Below are positions 17,573 to 27,074 of a stretch of DNA of 59,174 bases, in pieces. Location: assembly GCA_964587515.1 (NCBI GenBank), contig CAZPMO010000006.1, positions 1-59,174 on the forward strand. The letters are read 5' to 3'. How positions within the stretch are numbered: the first letter of the stretch is position 1; each line of letters begins with the position of its first letter. Both the position numbers and the translations under genes were made by a program. Below the pieces are notes generated by a model. It searched no databases and was not told the origin of the DNA. It worked only from the letters and a program-made list of their open reading frames with translations. The stretch comes from CAZPMO01 sp964587515. GTDB lineage: Bacteria; Pseudomonadota; Alphaproteobacteria; MPNO01.

Positions 17573-18013
17573 ATGCCGATGTATAATGAATGCGCGAAAT
17601 GCGGCGATATACTGAGCGAGCCCTATGGCGCGACCACCGACAACAAGTGCGTCAAATGCGCCTCGGCCGAACGCGCCGTTACGCAAACCATCCAGGCCCA
17701 GGGACCCAGCGGCGCCGACCGCCGCGGCTATACGCGGGTCCGCACCTTAATGCAGGGCGTGCTGACCGACCGGGCCGGATCGCTCGACGTCAGGATCAAT
17801 GACATCTCCGCCGGTGGCGTGATGATCACTGGACCTTCGCGGCCGCCAAAAAACGAGACGCTTGAGATCGCGATTACCGGCGCTGGTTCGCTGCACGCCG
17901 AACTGGTGTGGCAGGACGGCATGGAGGCCGGGCTTCGGTTCGTGGAGTCCCCGGACAAAGTCAGCGACCTGATGTCCCGCATCGCCCCGATCATGACCTC
18001 GCTGCTGCGCTGA
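17573..18013 (+). CDS. PilZ domain protein with N-terminal zinc ribbon
   Basis: A 146-residue protein. Residues 7-29 hold two CxxC pairs (CAKCG and CVKC), which look like a zinc ribbon. A PilZ domain follows from about residue 49: RRGYTRVRT supplies an arginine-rich c-di-GMP switch similar to RxxxR, and DISAGGVMI matches the D/NxSxxG motif. It is probably a c-di-GMP effector. The Zn ribbon may mediate protein or nucleic-acid contact. It sits just after the assembly gap. Confidence 0.82.
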   Translation: MPMYNECAKCGDILSEPYGATTDNKCVKCASAERAVTQTIQAQGPSGADRRGYTRVRTLMQGVLTDRAGSLDVRINDISAGGVMITGPSRPPKNETLEIAITGAGSLHAELVWQDGMEAGLRFVESPDKVSDLMSRIAPIMTSLLR

Positions 18014-18032
18014 ACCGGATTTCCCCGGAGGA

Positions 18033-20210
18033 TCAGGGAATACGGACGAGCACTGGTTGCGAATCATCGACACGATTATCCGCGGCGGTTCGTTCCGGCC
18101 TGTCGCAGCCGTCATAGAGACCTAATTTGGGGCGATGGTGAATATCGTTCCGCGTCTTCTCGCGCGAACGAGCCATTTCTTCGGCTTCCCGTTTCCCTTT
18201 GGCAAGATCGCGCCGGCGTTCCGCGGCGGTTCTAGTCCGACGATTTTCCTTGATGGCGGCGAAATCCGTGAGTTGCGCCGTAAGATAGACGACCGTCGAA
18301 CCAAACCGCAGTCGATCAGGTAGCTTGCAACGTCTCGCCGGTGTATCGAGCAACCTGGCGAACAATGTCAAACGCGCCAAAGGATTTCGTACGGAACCAT
18401 CCGGATCGACGCGCAGATAATTCATATGGAGCGTCTTTCCGATACGGACGGTATCGGGTTTTCCGAAGAGTTTGGTCAATCGATCCCTGATACTCTCCAA
18501 CGAACCTTCGTAAGCGAAATTGCGAACACTTGTCAGGCCCATCAACTTGCCGCGCCGCGAAAACATCAATTGTATTTTCAATTCTCTGTCATCCGATACG
18601 TAATTCCATGGAGAGCGTTGTTGTCCGCTTTCTCTCGTGATGGGTTTACGGTTTTCCGGCAAATTTGCTGTCGGGAGTTTATCTCGGACCGCCTGAATTG
18701 TGTCACCCAGCCTTAAGCCTAAGAGTTCCATACTACGAACATCAGTCTGGCCCGTGACCGGCGGCGGATCGGGAACAAGATATCGAAGGTGGGACATATC
18801 TAAGCGCTGCGGGCAGCTTTGCTTTATTTTGTAGTGGCCCATCAGATTCGAAAGGTGCACCGCGTCATCACGATCGCATTTTCCGCGCTTAAGGCACAGT
18901 TCCAGATATTTCGCCATCGCGGGGACGTATTCGCAATCCCCCAAGTCACTAAGCACGCTCAAATAGGGCTGCCGAAAACGCAATACAAATGGCGACAAGG
19001 TAATCGAAATTTTGAAAGCGTCCGCCGATGCCCGCAGGTCCTTGCGGAATTTTAAAAGGTATCGACCCCTGGCGGCGTGTACGTCTGGATTGAAATTTCC
19101 GTAGTAGACCGCCCTCTCCAGATCGGCCTCGGCATCGACCAACCGTCCAAGCCGCGCCAGTACCCGCGCTCGGCCGGTGAGCAGATCGGGATGATAGGGA
19201 TCGAGACCAATTGCCAAATCGTAATAGCCGAGCGCCTTATCCCACTCCTGGCGAAGGTCCATTGATTCAGCAAGGCTGTGAATGGCCCTCTCATATTCCG
19301 GATTGATTTCAAGCGCGCGTTTAAGGTCCGTCAAGGCGTCGTTGTATCTTCCCATGCCGTACAGTACTTGCGATCGACGGTACCGAATGAAGGCGTATTC
19401 GCCCTTCGCGATCGCTACATCGTACATGGCCAACGCCTTTTTCTTCCGGCCTGCCCGAAAGTGTTCTCCGGCTTCGTAAAGATCGAAATATGTAACGAGC
19501 GATTTGTGCAAATCGGAGGATGCGCTTTGCTGTTTAACATATTCGCGTAGATGTAAATAAAGCTGTCGTGACCCTCCCCATTTCGGATCCAGCCCATTCA
19601 GCAAGGTCCAGTGCAATTGTATGGAGTTCGGGATGGCTCTGGTCCCATTCCCATACGCAACGAACAACGCTCTTCGGTTTCCCGTCGCGCGCGCCAACAT
19701 CATCTGTTCGATATAAGCAGTGGAAAGCCGGCGGTTGAGAACGAGAGCCGCATCTAAATCGGGGAGGGAAAGGCGTAAATAATTATTCATGACCACGAAC
19801 TGCTCGCGAGGCGTCTCCATGGACGCCAGCTCACCACGGCTCAACATGGCTAAATGGTGGTAATAAACACCCCGGGCGAGCCGGGCATTATAGGACTTCG
19901 GAATTTGCGCGATCCATTCACGGAACCGGGACTCAAGGCCGGGATCCGCGTAAGCGAATGCAAAGTAGACGCGATTTACCCTCCACTCCTCTACCTCGCC
20001 GATTTCAAAGGCTCGTTGTGCTGAAGTCAATTGCCATTCAAGACTGTCGTAATCGCCCTGTTTGAGCAGGCCGATCAGTTCGAGCTTGCCCGGCCATTTC
20101 TGTTTCTCACCCGCCTGTGCGTTAAATCCGATCGAAAGCACGATGGCTATGAACGCGCTAATCCCGGCAAGCGCTTTCCAAACTCCGATATTTTTATTCG
20201 TCGACGTCAT
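18033..20210 (-). CDS. Large exported TPR-repeat protein
   Basis: A 725-residue protein with a signal peptide or N-terminal anchor (residues about 12-32, ending NAQA). The N-terminal part (LLKQGDYDSLEWQL and following) resembles the DUF4034 type. TPR units occupy roughly residues 250-400, for example YNDALTDLKRALEINPEYERA and WDKALGYYDLAIGLDPYHPD. A C-terminal domain contains LGLRLGDTIQAVRDKLP, a SmpA-like or GyrI-like small-domain pattern, followed by a charged coiled-coil tail. By eye its GC is near 50%, well below the neighbours, suggesting recent acquisition. Function unknown. Confidence 0.72.
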   Translation of the reverse strand: MTSTNKNIGVWKALAGISAFIAIVLSIGFNAQAGEKQKWPGKLELIGLLKQGDYDSLEWQLTSAQRAFEIGEVEEWRVNRVYFAFAYADPGLESRFREWIAQIPKSYNARLARGVYYHHLAMLSRGELASMETPREQFVVMNNYLRLSLPDLDAALVLNRRLSTAYIEQMMLARATGNRRALFVAYGNGTRAIPNSIQLHWTLLNGLDPKWGGSRQLYLHLREYVKQQSASSDLHKSLVTYFDLYEAGEHFRAGRKKKALAMYDVAIAKGEYAFIRYRRSQVLYGMGRYNDALTDLKRALEINPEYERAIHSLAESMDLRQEWDKALGYYDLAIGLDPYHPDLLTGRARVLARLGRLVDAEADLERAVYYGNFNPDVHAARGRYLLKFRKDLRASADAFKISITLSPFVLRFRQPYLSVLSDLGDCEYVPAMAKYLELCLKRGKCDRDDAVHLSNLMGHYKIKQSCPQRLDMSHLRYLVPDPPPVTGQTDVRSMELLGLRLGDTIQAVRDKLPTANLPENRKPITRESGQQRSPWNYVSDDRELKIQLMFSRRGKLMGLTSVRNFAYEGSLESIRDRLTKLFGKPDTVRIGKTLHMNYLRVDPDGSVRNPLARLTLFARLLDTPARRCKLPDRLRFGSTVVYLTAQLTDFAAIKENRRTRTAAERRRDLAKGKREAEEMARSREKTRNDIHHRPKLGLYDGCDRPERTAADNRVDDSQPVLVRIP

Positions 20211-20396
20211 GGCGTGAGCCTCCTCGCGTTCGAACGATAATCAATCGACGACAAGCGTGTAAATTCTTCTGAATAAGTAACCCTAAGTAGTTTTCTTGAA
20301 CCTTGAATACAGAGGCCTGTCCCATTCGATTTCGAAGGGCTTCGGTGTCCGGTCGGATCGTCTATGATGACCTCAAGAACAGGGAGGACGGACAGG

Positions 20397-22028
20397 ATGG
20401 CGGACACCACAACATACGATTACATCATCGTCGGCGCCGGCGCGGCCGGATGCGTGCTGGCCGGCAGGCTGAGCGAGGATCCGGGCGTCCGGGTTCTGGT
20501 GTTGGAAGCCGGCGGGCGCGACCGCGATCCGCTGATCCACATCCCGCTGGGACTCGGCAAGATCCTCCCCGAACGGCTGCACGACTGGGGCTATGACGGC
20601 CAACCCGAGCCCCGCTTGGAGAACCGCGTCCTGGAGGTCACGCGCGGCAAGGTGATCGGCGGCTCTTCCTCGATCAACGCCATGGGTTACGTACGCGGCA
20701 ATCGCGGTGATTACGATCGCTGGCGTCAGCACGGGCTGGCCGGCTGGTCCTACGCCGACGTGCTGCCCTATTTCCAGCGTTCCGAAAGCTGGGTCGACGG
20801 CGCGGATTCCTATCGCGGCGGCGACGGGCCGCTCGGCGTTATCCGGCGCAGTCCCACCGACCCGTTGTTCGCGGCCTATATCGAGGCGGGACGCGCGGCC
20901 GGATATCCGGTTTCGCCCGACTATAACGGCGCGCAGCAGGAAGGATTTTCGATCGGACAGGCCAATATCAAGAACGGTCGACGATGCAGCGCCGCCGTGG
21001 CCTTTCTCCACCCCGCTATGTCGCGGTCCAACCTGACGGTCGAAACGAATGCGCTGGTCGCGCGGGTGCTGCTCGAAAACGGCCGCGCCGTCGGCGTGGA
21101 ATACACCCAAGGCGGCCGGACCATGGAAGCCAGGGCCGAACGCGAAACCATCCTGTCCGGCGGCGCGATAAATTCGCCGCAGGTACTGATGCTGTCGGGC
21201 ATCGGCGCGGCCGACGAATTGCGACCGCACGGCATCGAGCCGGTGCACGAACTGCCGGGGGTCGGCCGAAATTTACAGGATCACCTGTCCGCGTCGGTGC
21301 ATTCCCGGCGACCCAAGCCCGGTGGGTTCCGCAAAAATCTCAGATATGACCGCCTCGCCTTCAACATGGTCCGCGCCTATCTCACCGGCACCGGCCCGGC
21401 CACGGTATTGCCGCTGGGACCGATGGCGTTCCTGAAATCGCGTCCGGAACTGGAAATCCCGGACATCCAATTCCTGTTCCAGGGCGTGCCGCCGGAATCG
21501 ACAGCGTGGTTTCCCGGGATTAAACCGGGTTGGGAAGACGGTTTCGCCTGCCGGCCGGTTCTGCTCCGACCCGAAAGTCGAGGCACGATTACATTGGCCT
21601 CTCGCGACCCCGCGCGGCATGTCGAAATACGCCAGAACTTCCTTGCCGAGGAAAACGATGTGCGAACCCTTCGCGAGGGGGTGAAGATGGTGCGCAACGT
21701 GATGGACCAGGCGCCGCTGCAAGAATTTCGCGACGCCGAGCTTGCGCCCGGCCCCGACGTCAACACCGATGATGAAATCGACGCCTATGTCCGCGCCACA
21801 GCGGCGACGGCCCATCACCCGTGCGGCACCTGCAGGATGGGAATCGACGACAACGCCGTGCTCGACGAACAACTTCGGGTACGCGGCGTCGATGGGCTCC
21901 GCGTCGTCGACGCCTCGGCGATGCCCGATCTGGTGGGCGGCAACATCCACGCCGCGGTCCTGTTGATCGCAGAGAAGGGCGCCGACATGATTCGCGGGCG
22001 GACGCCACCGACCCCGGCGGAGGTATAA
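20397..22028 (+). CDS. GMC family oxidoreductase (choline/alcohol dehydrogenase type)
   Basis: A 543-residue FAD enzyme starting at MADTTTYDYIIVG (RBS gggagg upstream; an earlier ATG at 20364 is less likely). The Rossmann motif GAGAAGCVLAGRLSE binds FAD. GGSSSINAMGYVRGN is GMC signature 1 and SGGAINSPQVLMLSGIG is signature 2. The C-terminal HPCGTCRMG contains the active-site His. It oxidises an alcohol to an aldehyde; the substrate is not determinable. It is convergent with the TRAP operon across the bidirectional terminator at 22031. Confidence 0.92.
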   Translation: MADTTTYDYIIVGAGAAGCVLAGRLSEDPGVRVLVLEAGGRDRDPLIHIPLGLGKILPERLHDWGYDGQPEPRLENRVLEVTRGKVIGGSSSINAMGYVRGNRGDYDRWRQHGLAGWSYADVLPYFQRSESWVDGADSYRGGDGPLGVIRRSPTDPLFAAYIEAGRAAGYPVSPDYNGAQQEGFSIGQANIKNGRRCSAAVAFLHPAMSRSNLTVETNALVARVLLENGRAVGVEYTQGGRTMEARAERETILSGGAINSPQVLMLSGIGAADELRPHGIEPVHELPGVGRNLQDHLSASVHSRRPKPGGFRKNLRYDRLAFNMVRAYLTGTGPATVLPLGPMAFLKSRPELEIPDIQFLFQGVPPESTAWFPGIKPGWEDGFACRPVLLRPESRGTITLASRDPARHVEIRQNFLAEENDVRTLREGVKMVRNVMDQAPLQEFRDAELAPGPDVNTDDEIDAYVRATAATAHHPCGTCRMGIDDNAVLDEQLRVRGVDGLRVVDASAMPDLVGGNIHAAVLLIAEKGADMIRGRTPPTPAEV

Positions 22029-22030
22029 AT

Positions 22031-22058
22031 AAAAAAGGGCGGGCCGAGGCCCGCCCTT
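22031..22058. terminator. Strong bidirectional Rho-independent terminator
   Basis: GGGCGGGCC-GA-GGCCCGCCC (22037-22056) forms a perfect 9-bp GC stem with A6 on the left, which becomes a U tract on minus-strand transcripts, and TT on the right. It lies between the stop of the GMC gene (plus) and the stop of the TRAP binding-protein gene (minus), and would end both transcripts. Confidence 0.9.
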
Positions 22059-22075
22059 CTCGATTCGTTTCCGAC

Positions 22076-23200
22076 TTAAAGCTTTGCCGGATCGATTTTG
22101 CTGTAAATCCGCTCCCACAGGAGCTTCTCATAGCGCGCGGAGAGCGGCCCCAGTTTCGTGCGATCCATGGGTCCCAGGATTTTTTCCCACTTTGCATAGT
22201 TGCGATTAATCGCCGCGACGATGCCCTTGGCATCCTTGGCGCCGCGTTTGGACGCCTTTTTGATGACAGCGGCGGCTTCCTTCGCCTTGAACTTAGCGAA
22301 GACAGGTTCAAGGCCGGCTCCCGGCGCGATAATCTCAATATTCTTCGACTTCGCCAGCGCCTGCGCCCGGTAATAATCGCCGATATAGCCGTCGATCATC
22401 ACATTGGCGACCGCCTTGGGCATATTGCGGATCATGGTCTTTTTCTGGCTGGTGGACAGCTCGTTCCAGGCTTCCCGGTTCATCACGAACAGGTCGACCG
22501 TGGCCGCGCCTTTATTGAGCGTAAGGATCGACTTGATGGAATCGACGATCGGATAGGCCTTCAGCCAGGCCATCGCACCGAGGATACAATCAAGCTGTCC
22601 CCGGTTGATCGCCTCGACCATATCGCCCGAGGTCATCGCGACCGGCGTACCGCCGAGCGCGCGCGCCCAACGTCCCATCGCGCCGGTGGTCCGGACACGC
22701 TTGCCCTTGATCGCCTTGAGCGATTTCACCGGTTTGCGGCAATGCAGCACGAACCCGTCGATCGCGTATGTACCGAGCAATACCGTCTTGGCCTTCTTGT
22801 AATCGTTCAGGCATTCCGGGCAATCATTGATGAAGGTGTCCATCACGGCCGCGTTCATCACCAGCGCATCGGTCGCGACGAACATCAGATCCATCGAGAT
22901 GAAGGAATGTTTCAGCGGCCCCTGCACATAAGCCGGCACCACGAGGCCCGCCTCGGCGGCGCGGTTGCCGACGCTTTTCAGGGTCGCCTTGCCACTGAAA
23001 AGCTGCCCGCCGGTAACCAGCTTCCACGGGACCTCGGAACCCAGCGCCTTGAAGTAGGGCGTCAGGCCATAGGTGTTCACATTGTGCTTTGGCGGCAGAT
23101 AGCTGCCATAGACCATCTCCTTCGCGGAAACGGTCGTCGATCCCGCGATCGCCAGGGCGGCGATGCAGGCCGTTATAAGAATTTTGCTCGATTTCATCAC
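22076..23200 (-). CDS. dctP: TRAP transporter substrate-binding protein (DctP family)
   Basis: A 374-residue periplasmic protein with a signal peptide (residues 1-26, ending STTVSA). KGKRVRTTGAMGRWARALGGTPVAM contains the conserved Arg region that binds the carboxylate of the ligand in DctP proteins, and NRGQLDCILGAMAWLKAYPI is the hinge segment. It captures an organic acid and hands it to DctQM. It is the last gene of dctQ-dctM-dctP and is followed by the terminator at 22031-22058. The ligand is unknown. Confidence 0.88.
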   Translation of the reverse strand: MMKSSKILITACIAALAIAGSTTVSAKEMVYGSYLPPKHNVNTYGLTPYFKALGSEVPWKLVTGGQLFSGKATLKSVGNRAAEAGLVVPAYVQGPLKHSFISMDLMFVATDALVMNAAVMDTFINDCPECLNDYKKAKTVLLGTYAIDGFVLHCRKPVKSLKAIKGKRVRTTGAMGRWARALGGTPVAMTSGDMVEAINRGQLDCILGAMAWLKAYPIVDSIKSILTLNKGAATVDLFVMNREAWNELSTSQKKTMIRNMPKAVANVMIDGYIGDYYRAQALAKSKNIEIIAPGAGLEPVFAKFKAKEAAAVIKKASKRGAKDAKGIVAAINRNYAKWEKILGPMDRTKLGPLSARYEKLLWERIYSKIDPAKL

Positions 23201-23296
23201 TGGTTCTTCTCCCTTTTCGGTGCGTTGATTATATTTGCCCCTTCGTCTTGCGGATCAGACTACCATCCGTCTCGTCCTTCGCAAGCCTTCCGTTCG

Positions 23297-24604
23297 TTAA
23301 TCCATCAGGCTCGGTAACCAAGTCGAAATTCCGGGATAGGCGATCAGCAGCACGACGATCAGCACTTCGCAGACCAGAAACCACGTGACGCCCTTGAAGA
23401 TGGTTTCAAGCTCAATATCCGGCCCCACCACGCTTTTGACCACATAAACGTTGAGGCCAACAGGCGGTGTCAGCAACCCGATCTCGATATATTTCACCAC
23501 CAGGACGCCGAACCAGATCAGGTCGAGTTCCAGCGCCTCGAACATCGGCAGCAGGATCGGCAGCGACAGCAGCAACACGCCCAGCGGATCGAGGAACATG
23601 CCGAGCACGAGATAGATCAACGAGGCGGCAATCACCAGCAATATGGGATCGGCGGCCCAGCCCCCGACCGCGTCTGTCAGGAAATCGCCGACCCCGCTCA
23701 TGGCCAGGAACCGCGTCAGCAGCACCGCGCCGACCGCGACGAAGAAGACCCGCGCCGTGCTGCCGAGCCCCTCGAGGACGCTTTCCTTCAGGACCTGGAA
23801 GGTCATGCGTCCCTGGATTGCCGCGATCACGATCGAGGTGAAAGCGCCGAAAGCGCCGGCCTCCGTCGGCGTCACGAGACCGAAATAGAGCCCGCCGATA
23901 ATGCAGATCACCAGCACCGCAATCGGCCAAATTTCCCGCAGCGCGACCATGCGGTCGTACCACGTCACGGTCTCGGTAAAGGGCGGCGCGAGTTCCGGCT
24001 TCAGCTTGCACCGAATGATGATCATCGCGGCATAGATCACCGCCGTCATGACGCCGGGAATTACGCCGGCGATAAACAGTTTGCTGATCGAGACCTCGGC
24101 GAAGATGCCGTACAGCACGAACCCGATGGACGGTGGTATCATCGCGCCCAGCGTGCCGGCGCTGGCCACGACACCGGTGGCGAGCCCCTTGTCGTAGCCG
24201 TAGCGGGTCATTTCGGGGATCGTAATCCGGCCCATCGCGGCCGCCGTGGCGATGCTGGACCCCGACGCGGCCGAAAAGCCGGCGCAGGCGAAATTCGCCG
24301 CCACGGCGAGCCCGCCCGGCAAACCGCCCAACCACACCCGTCCGGCGCGGAACAAGGCCGCGCTGATCCCCGAATGATGCGCCACCGCGCCCATAAGCAA
24401 GAACATCGGGATCGCGGAAAACGACCAGTGCGCCGCGAAATCGAAGGGCTCGGTCCGCAGCATGCCGGCGGCCACCTTCCAGCCCTTGAGCTCGCCGATC
24501 CCGATCATCGAAACCATCAGCAACGCAAACCCGATCGGCATGCGCACCGCGATCAGGATCAGCAGCAGGATTAGCCCTCCGAAACCAAGCTCAAGGGGAC
24601 TCAT
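23297..24604 (-). CDS. dctM: TRAP transporter large permease (DctM family)
   Basis: A 435-residue polytopic protein with about 12 hydrophobic segments. GLAVAANFACAGFSAASGSSIATAAAMG and LVTPTEAGAFGAF are DctM family motifs. It is the Na+/H+-driven transport channel, working with DctQ and DctP. Its start overlaps the dctQ stop by four bases. A 96-base gap separates it from dctP. Confidence 0.92.
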   Translation of the reverse strand: MSPLELGFGGLILLLILIAVRMPIGFALLMVSMIGIGELKGWKVAAGMLRTEPFDFAAHWSFSAIPMFLLMGAVAHHSGISAALFRAGRVWLGGLPGGLAVAANFACAGFSAASGSSIATAAAMGRITIPEMTRYGYDKGLATGVVASAGTLGAMIPPSIGFVLYGIFAEVSISKLFIAGVIPGVMTAVIYAAMIIIRCKLKPELAPPFTETVTWYDRMVALREIWPIAVLVICIIGGLYFGLVTPTEAGAFGAFTSIVIAAIQGRMTFQVLKESVLEGLGSTARVFFVAVGAVLLTRFLAMSGVGDFLTDAVGGWAADPILLVIAASLIYLVLGMFLDPLGVLLLSLPILLPMFEALELDLIWFGVLVVKYIEIGLLTPPVGLNVYVVKSVVGPDIELETIFKGVTWFLVCEVLIVVLLIAYPGISTWLPSLMD

Positions 24605-25110
24605 ATCCGGCCCACCGCCTTGCGCGCGTCATCGATGATACGCAGGGCCATATAGGCCGCCATGACGATCAGCCCAAGTGGCAGGAACCAGCGGCTCGGC
24701 CAGATTGTCACGTTATCGTCGGCGGTCTCCCATTGCTCGTTCTCGAGAAAACTCTCATAGGCCGCGAAGAGGGTTTCCCAGAAGACCCAGCAGAGCAGAC
24801 ACAGACAGATCACCGCGATCGTGGCTTCCAGCCCGGCAAGTCGGCGCGGCGGCAGGCCGCGCGTAAACAGCTCGACCGTAATATGTCCCTCATTATGGGT
24901 GACATAGGCGAGCGGAAAAAAGATCACCGCAACCATGTAATAGCCGGCGACGATTTCCGTTGTGCCCATCAGAGGGTTGTTGAAGAATTCCCTGGCCGCG
25001 ACATCAACCACGATATGGGCCATCATCAACAGCATCAGCGCGCCGCCGACGAAGGTCAAAAAATCAATGGGACGCTGGATCAACCAGTGCTCGGACCGCA
25101 AGCCCTCCAC
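24601..25110 (-). CDS. dctQ: TRAP transporter small permease (DctQ family)
   Basis: A 169-residue protein with four hydrophobic segments. Features fitting DctQ are DVAAREFFNNPLMGTTEIVAGY, the paired NEGHITVELFTRGLP, and SRWFLPLGLIVMAAYMALR near the C terminus. The start appears to be GTG at 25110. It is the first gene of the TRAP operon on the minus strand. Confidence 0.88.
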   Translation of the reverse strand: MEGLRSEHWLIQRPIDFLTFVGGALMLLMMAHIVVDVAAREFFNNPLMGTTEIVAGYYMVAVIFFPLAYVTHNEGHITVELFTRGLPPRRLAGLEATIAVICLCLLCWVFWETLFAAYESFLENEQWETADDNVTIWPSRWFLPLGLIVMAAYMALRIIDDARKAVGRI

Positions 25111-25196
25111 CCCTGTATTTTTTATGCGGGTCTTGCGCCCGCCGCGAGACTATAGCGGGGCTGCGGTGGCGGCGCCAGCCTTCGAGACCGGGCCCG

Positions 25197-25805
25197 TCAA
25201 ACGGTCTGCCCCGGACGTCCGCCGAACCTGTAACGTTCCACCAGAACGTCCTCGTAGAGGTCGTTCTTGCAGTAGGGCCATTCCGCCATGAAGTTTTGGA
25301 GTTCCCGGCGGCTCGGCATACAGATCAGATTGGCGCTGCCCTGCCATTCCGCGCCCTCGTCATCGAGGATCGGGCCGCGCGCGACGATGATGGTTTCATC
25401 ATAGGGCGCGAGGAATTTGCGCTGTTCCTCGACGATTTCCTGACGCCGCGCGTTTGCGCCAGAACGGCCGTAACCCCGGATATACCAGTAAACCTCTCCC
25501 TCTTTGCGGGGATAATCCCGCTGCAACCGCTTCAGCCCGCTCGACCAACGACGAATATGGACATCGCCGTAAAGACCCGCGCGATTGAGCGGTTCGTTGT
25601 CGATAAAGGCGCGCACCGCGTTCCAATCCTCGAACTCCACGAAGATCACACTGGAAATGGTCCGGGCCAGATCGTCGGTACCCGTCGCCCCGCGCGCGAT
25701 GAAATGGTCGCGGTGATCGTCGAAATATTCCCAGTGCGCTTCCACATGGGTCTTGCGAATTTCCGCCGTCGCCGGATTATCGATCAGCTGAACATGAAAT
25801 TGCAT
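25197..25805 (-). CDS. Tandem YCII/dimeric alpha-beta-barrel protein
   Basis: A 202-residue protein starting at MQFHVQLID; an ATG at 25871 is less likely. It contains two YCII-like halves: residues 1-100, with ARGATGTDDLARTISSVIF and FIDNEPLNRAGLYGDVHIRRW, and residues 105-200, with VARGPILDDEGAEWQGSANL and WPYCKNDLYEDVLVERY. Such ferredoxin-fold proteins act as small enzymes or accessory factors in aromatic degradation (muconolactone-isomerase-like). The internal duplication is visible by eye. It is divergent from the cupin dioxygenase. Confidence 0.7.
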   Translation of the reverse strand: MQFHVQLIDNPATAEIRKTHVEAHWEYFDDHRDHFIARGATGTDDLARTISSVIFVEFEDWNAVRAFIDNEPLNRAGLYGDVHIRRWSSGLKRLQRDYPRKEGEVYWYIRGYGRSGANARRQEIVEEQRKFLAPYDETIIVARGPILDDEGAEWQGSANLICMPSRRELQNFMAEWPYCKNDLYEDVLVERYRFGGRPGQTV

Positions 25806-25919
25806 GGCCGCTTCCCTCCCGTGGTTAATCTCTTGATACCACGACCGACCGACGTCGCGCGAATGGCGCACCCGCCGGGTCCATGCTAGCTTTTATCTAG
25901 GGAACGTACGGAGGAAGCC

Positions 25920-27074
25920 ATGGCCGTGGTCGAAGATGCGAAGCCGGACCTGCTGTCCAACCGCGATGCGGAGTTCGCCGCGCTGCACGAACGCACGCAG
26001 GCGCTAAACCTGTTCGAGTTCTGGTCGGTGGGCGACGAGGGCGAGCACCAGGCCGTGGCCAAGCTGCAGAAATTCACCAAGGCGGCGCCCCATCTGTGGA
26101 AATACTCGGATATCCTGCCGTGCCTCGAAAAGGCGGGTGAGTTGATCGATATGGACGAGTCCGAACGCCGCTCGCTGATCATGGTCAACCCCGCGTTGGA
26201 AGGACTGATTGCGACCACGACGACCATGTTCGCGGCATACCGCATCAACAATCCCAACGAGATCGCGCCCGCCCACCGCCATTCCCCCAATGCGATCCGT
26301 TTCGGCCTCACCGGTCACACCAACTTCACCGCCGTCGAGGCGGAAAACATCACGTTCGGCCCGGGTGACCTGGTGCTGACGCCGCACGACACCTGGCACA
26401 ACCACGGCAACGAGGGCGAAGGCGGCGCGGTCAATCTTTCGGTTCTCGACATGCCGTTGGTGAACGTCCTCAACGCGACCTATTTCGAGAGCGAGTACTT
26501 CGAGGAAGAAGACGGCAAGGCCGTGCGCAAGGACGTCCAGTCGGCGCGCTTCCCCGACGACTACTCGGCGCGCGTCTATGGCCAGGTTGGGCTTCTGGCG
26601 CGCACGGTGTCGCACCACCGCGGCACCGGCAACGCATCGCCCATGTATGTCTATCGCTGGGAGCCGACGCGCGAGGCCCTCGAAGGCCTGCGCGACCGCG
26701 AGGGCAGCGCCTACGACGGCGTCATGGTCGAATATGTCAACCCGACGACCGGCCAGGCGCCCTACTCAACCATGACCTTCTTCGCCCAGATGCTGCGCCC
26801 GGGCGAGCGCACGCTGGCGTCGAAACAGAACGCCAGCCTGATCGTGACTGTGTACGAGGGCTCGGGCCACAGTATCGTCGGCGGCAAGCGCTTCGACTGG
26901 GAGCCGTTCGACACCTTCTGCATTCCGGGCGGCGAATGGGTCGAGCATTTCAACGGCTCGGACCGCGATGACGCGATTTTCTTCGTCTCCTCGGACGAGC
27001 CGGTGCTGAAGGCGATGCGCTTCTATATGCGCCAGGGACGCACACCCGAAGGCGACGTGGCGCTGCTGGATTAA
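25920..27074 (+). CDS. Cupin protein, gentisate 1,2-dioxygenase-like
   Basis: A 384-residue bicupin of the gentisate/salicylate 1,2-dioxygenase family. The iron ligands are likely the histidines in PAHRHSPNAIRF (near residues 120-122) and the later His in TPHDTWHNHGN. A second cupin starts near residue 280 (TLASKQNASLIVTVYEGSG, IPGGEWVEHFNG). Members open an aromatic ring at a vicinal diol or hydroxy-acid. It is convergent with the VOC gene, overlapping it by four bases. Confidence 0.85.
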   Translation: MAVVEDAKPDLLSNRDAEFAALHERTQALNLFEFWSVGDEGEHQAVAKLQKFTKAAPHLWKYSDILPCLEKAGELIDMDESERRSLIMVNPALEGLIATTTTMFAAYRINNPNEIAPAHRHSPNAIRFGLTGHTNFTAVEAENITFGPGDLVLTPHDTWHNHGNEGEGGAVNLSVLDMPLVNVLNATYFESEYFEEEDGKAVRKDVQSARFPDDYSARVYGQVGLLARTVSHHRGTGNASPMYVYRWEPTREALEGLRDREGSAYDGVMVEYVNPTTGQAPYSTMTFFAQMLRPGERTLASKQNASLIVTVYEGSGHSIVGGKRFDWEPFDTFCIPGGEWVEHFNGSDRDDAIFFVSSDEPVLKAMRFYMRQGRTPEGDVALLD

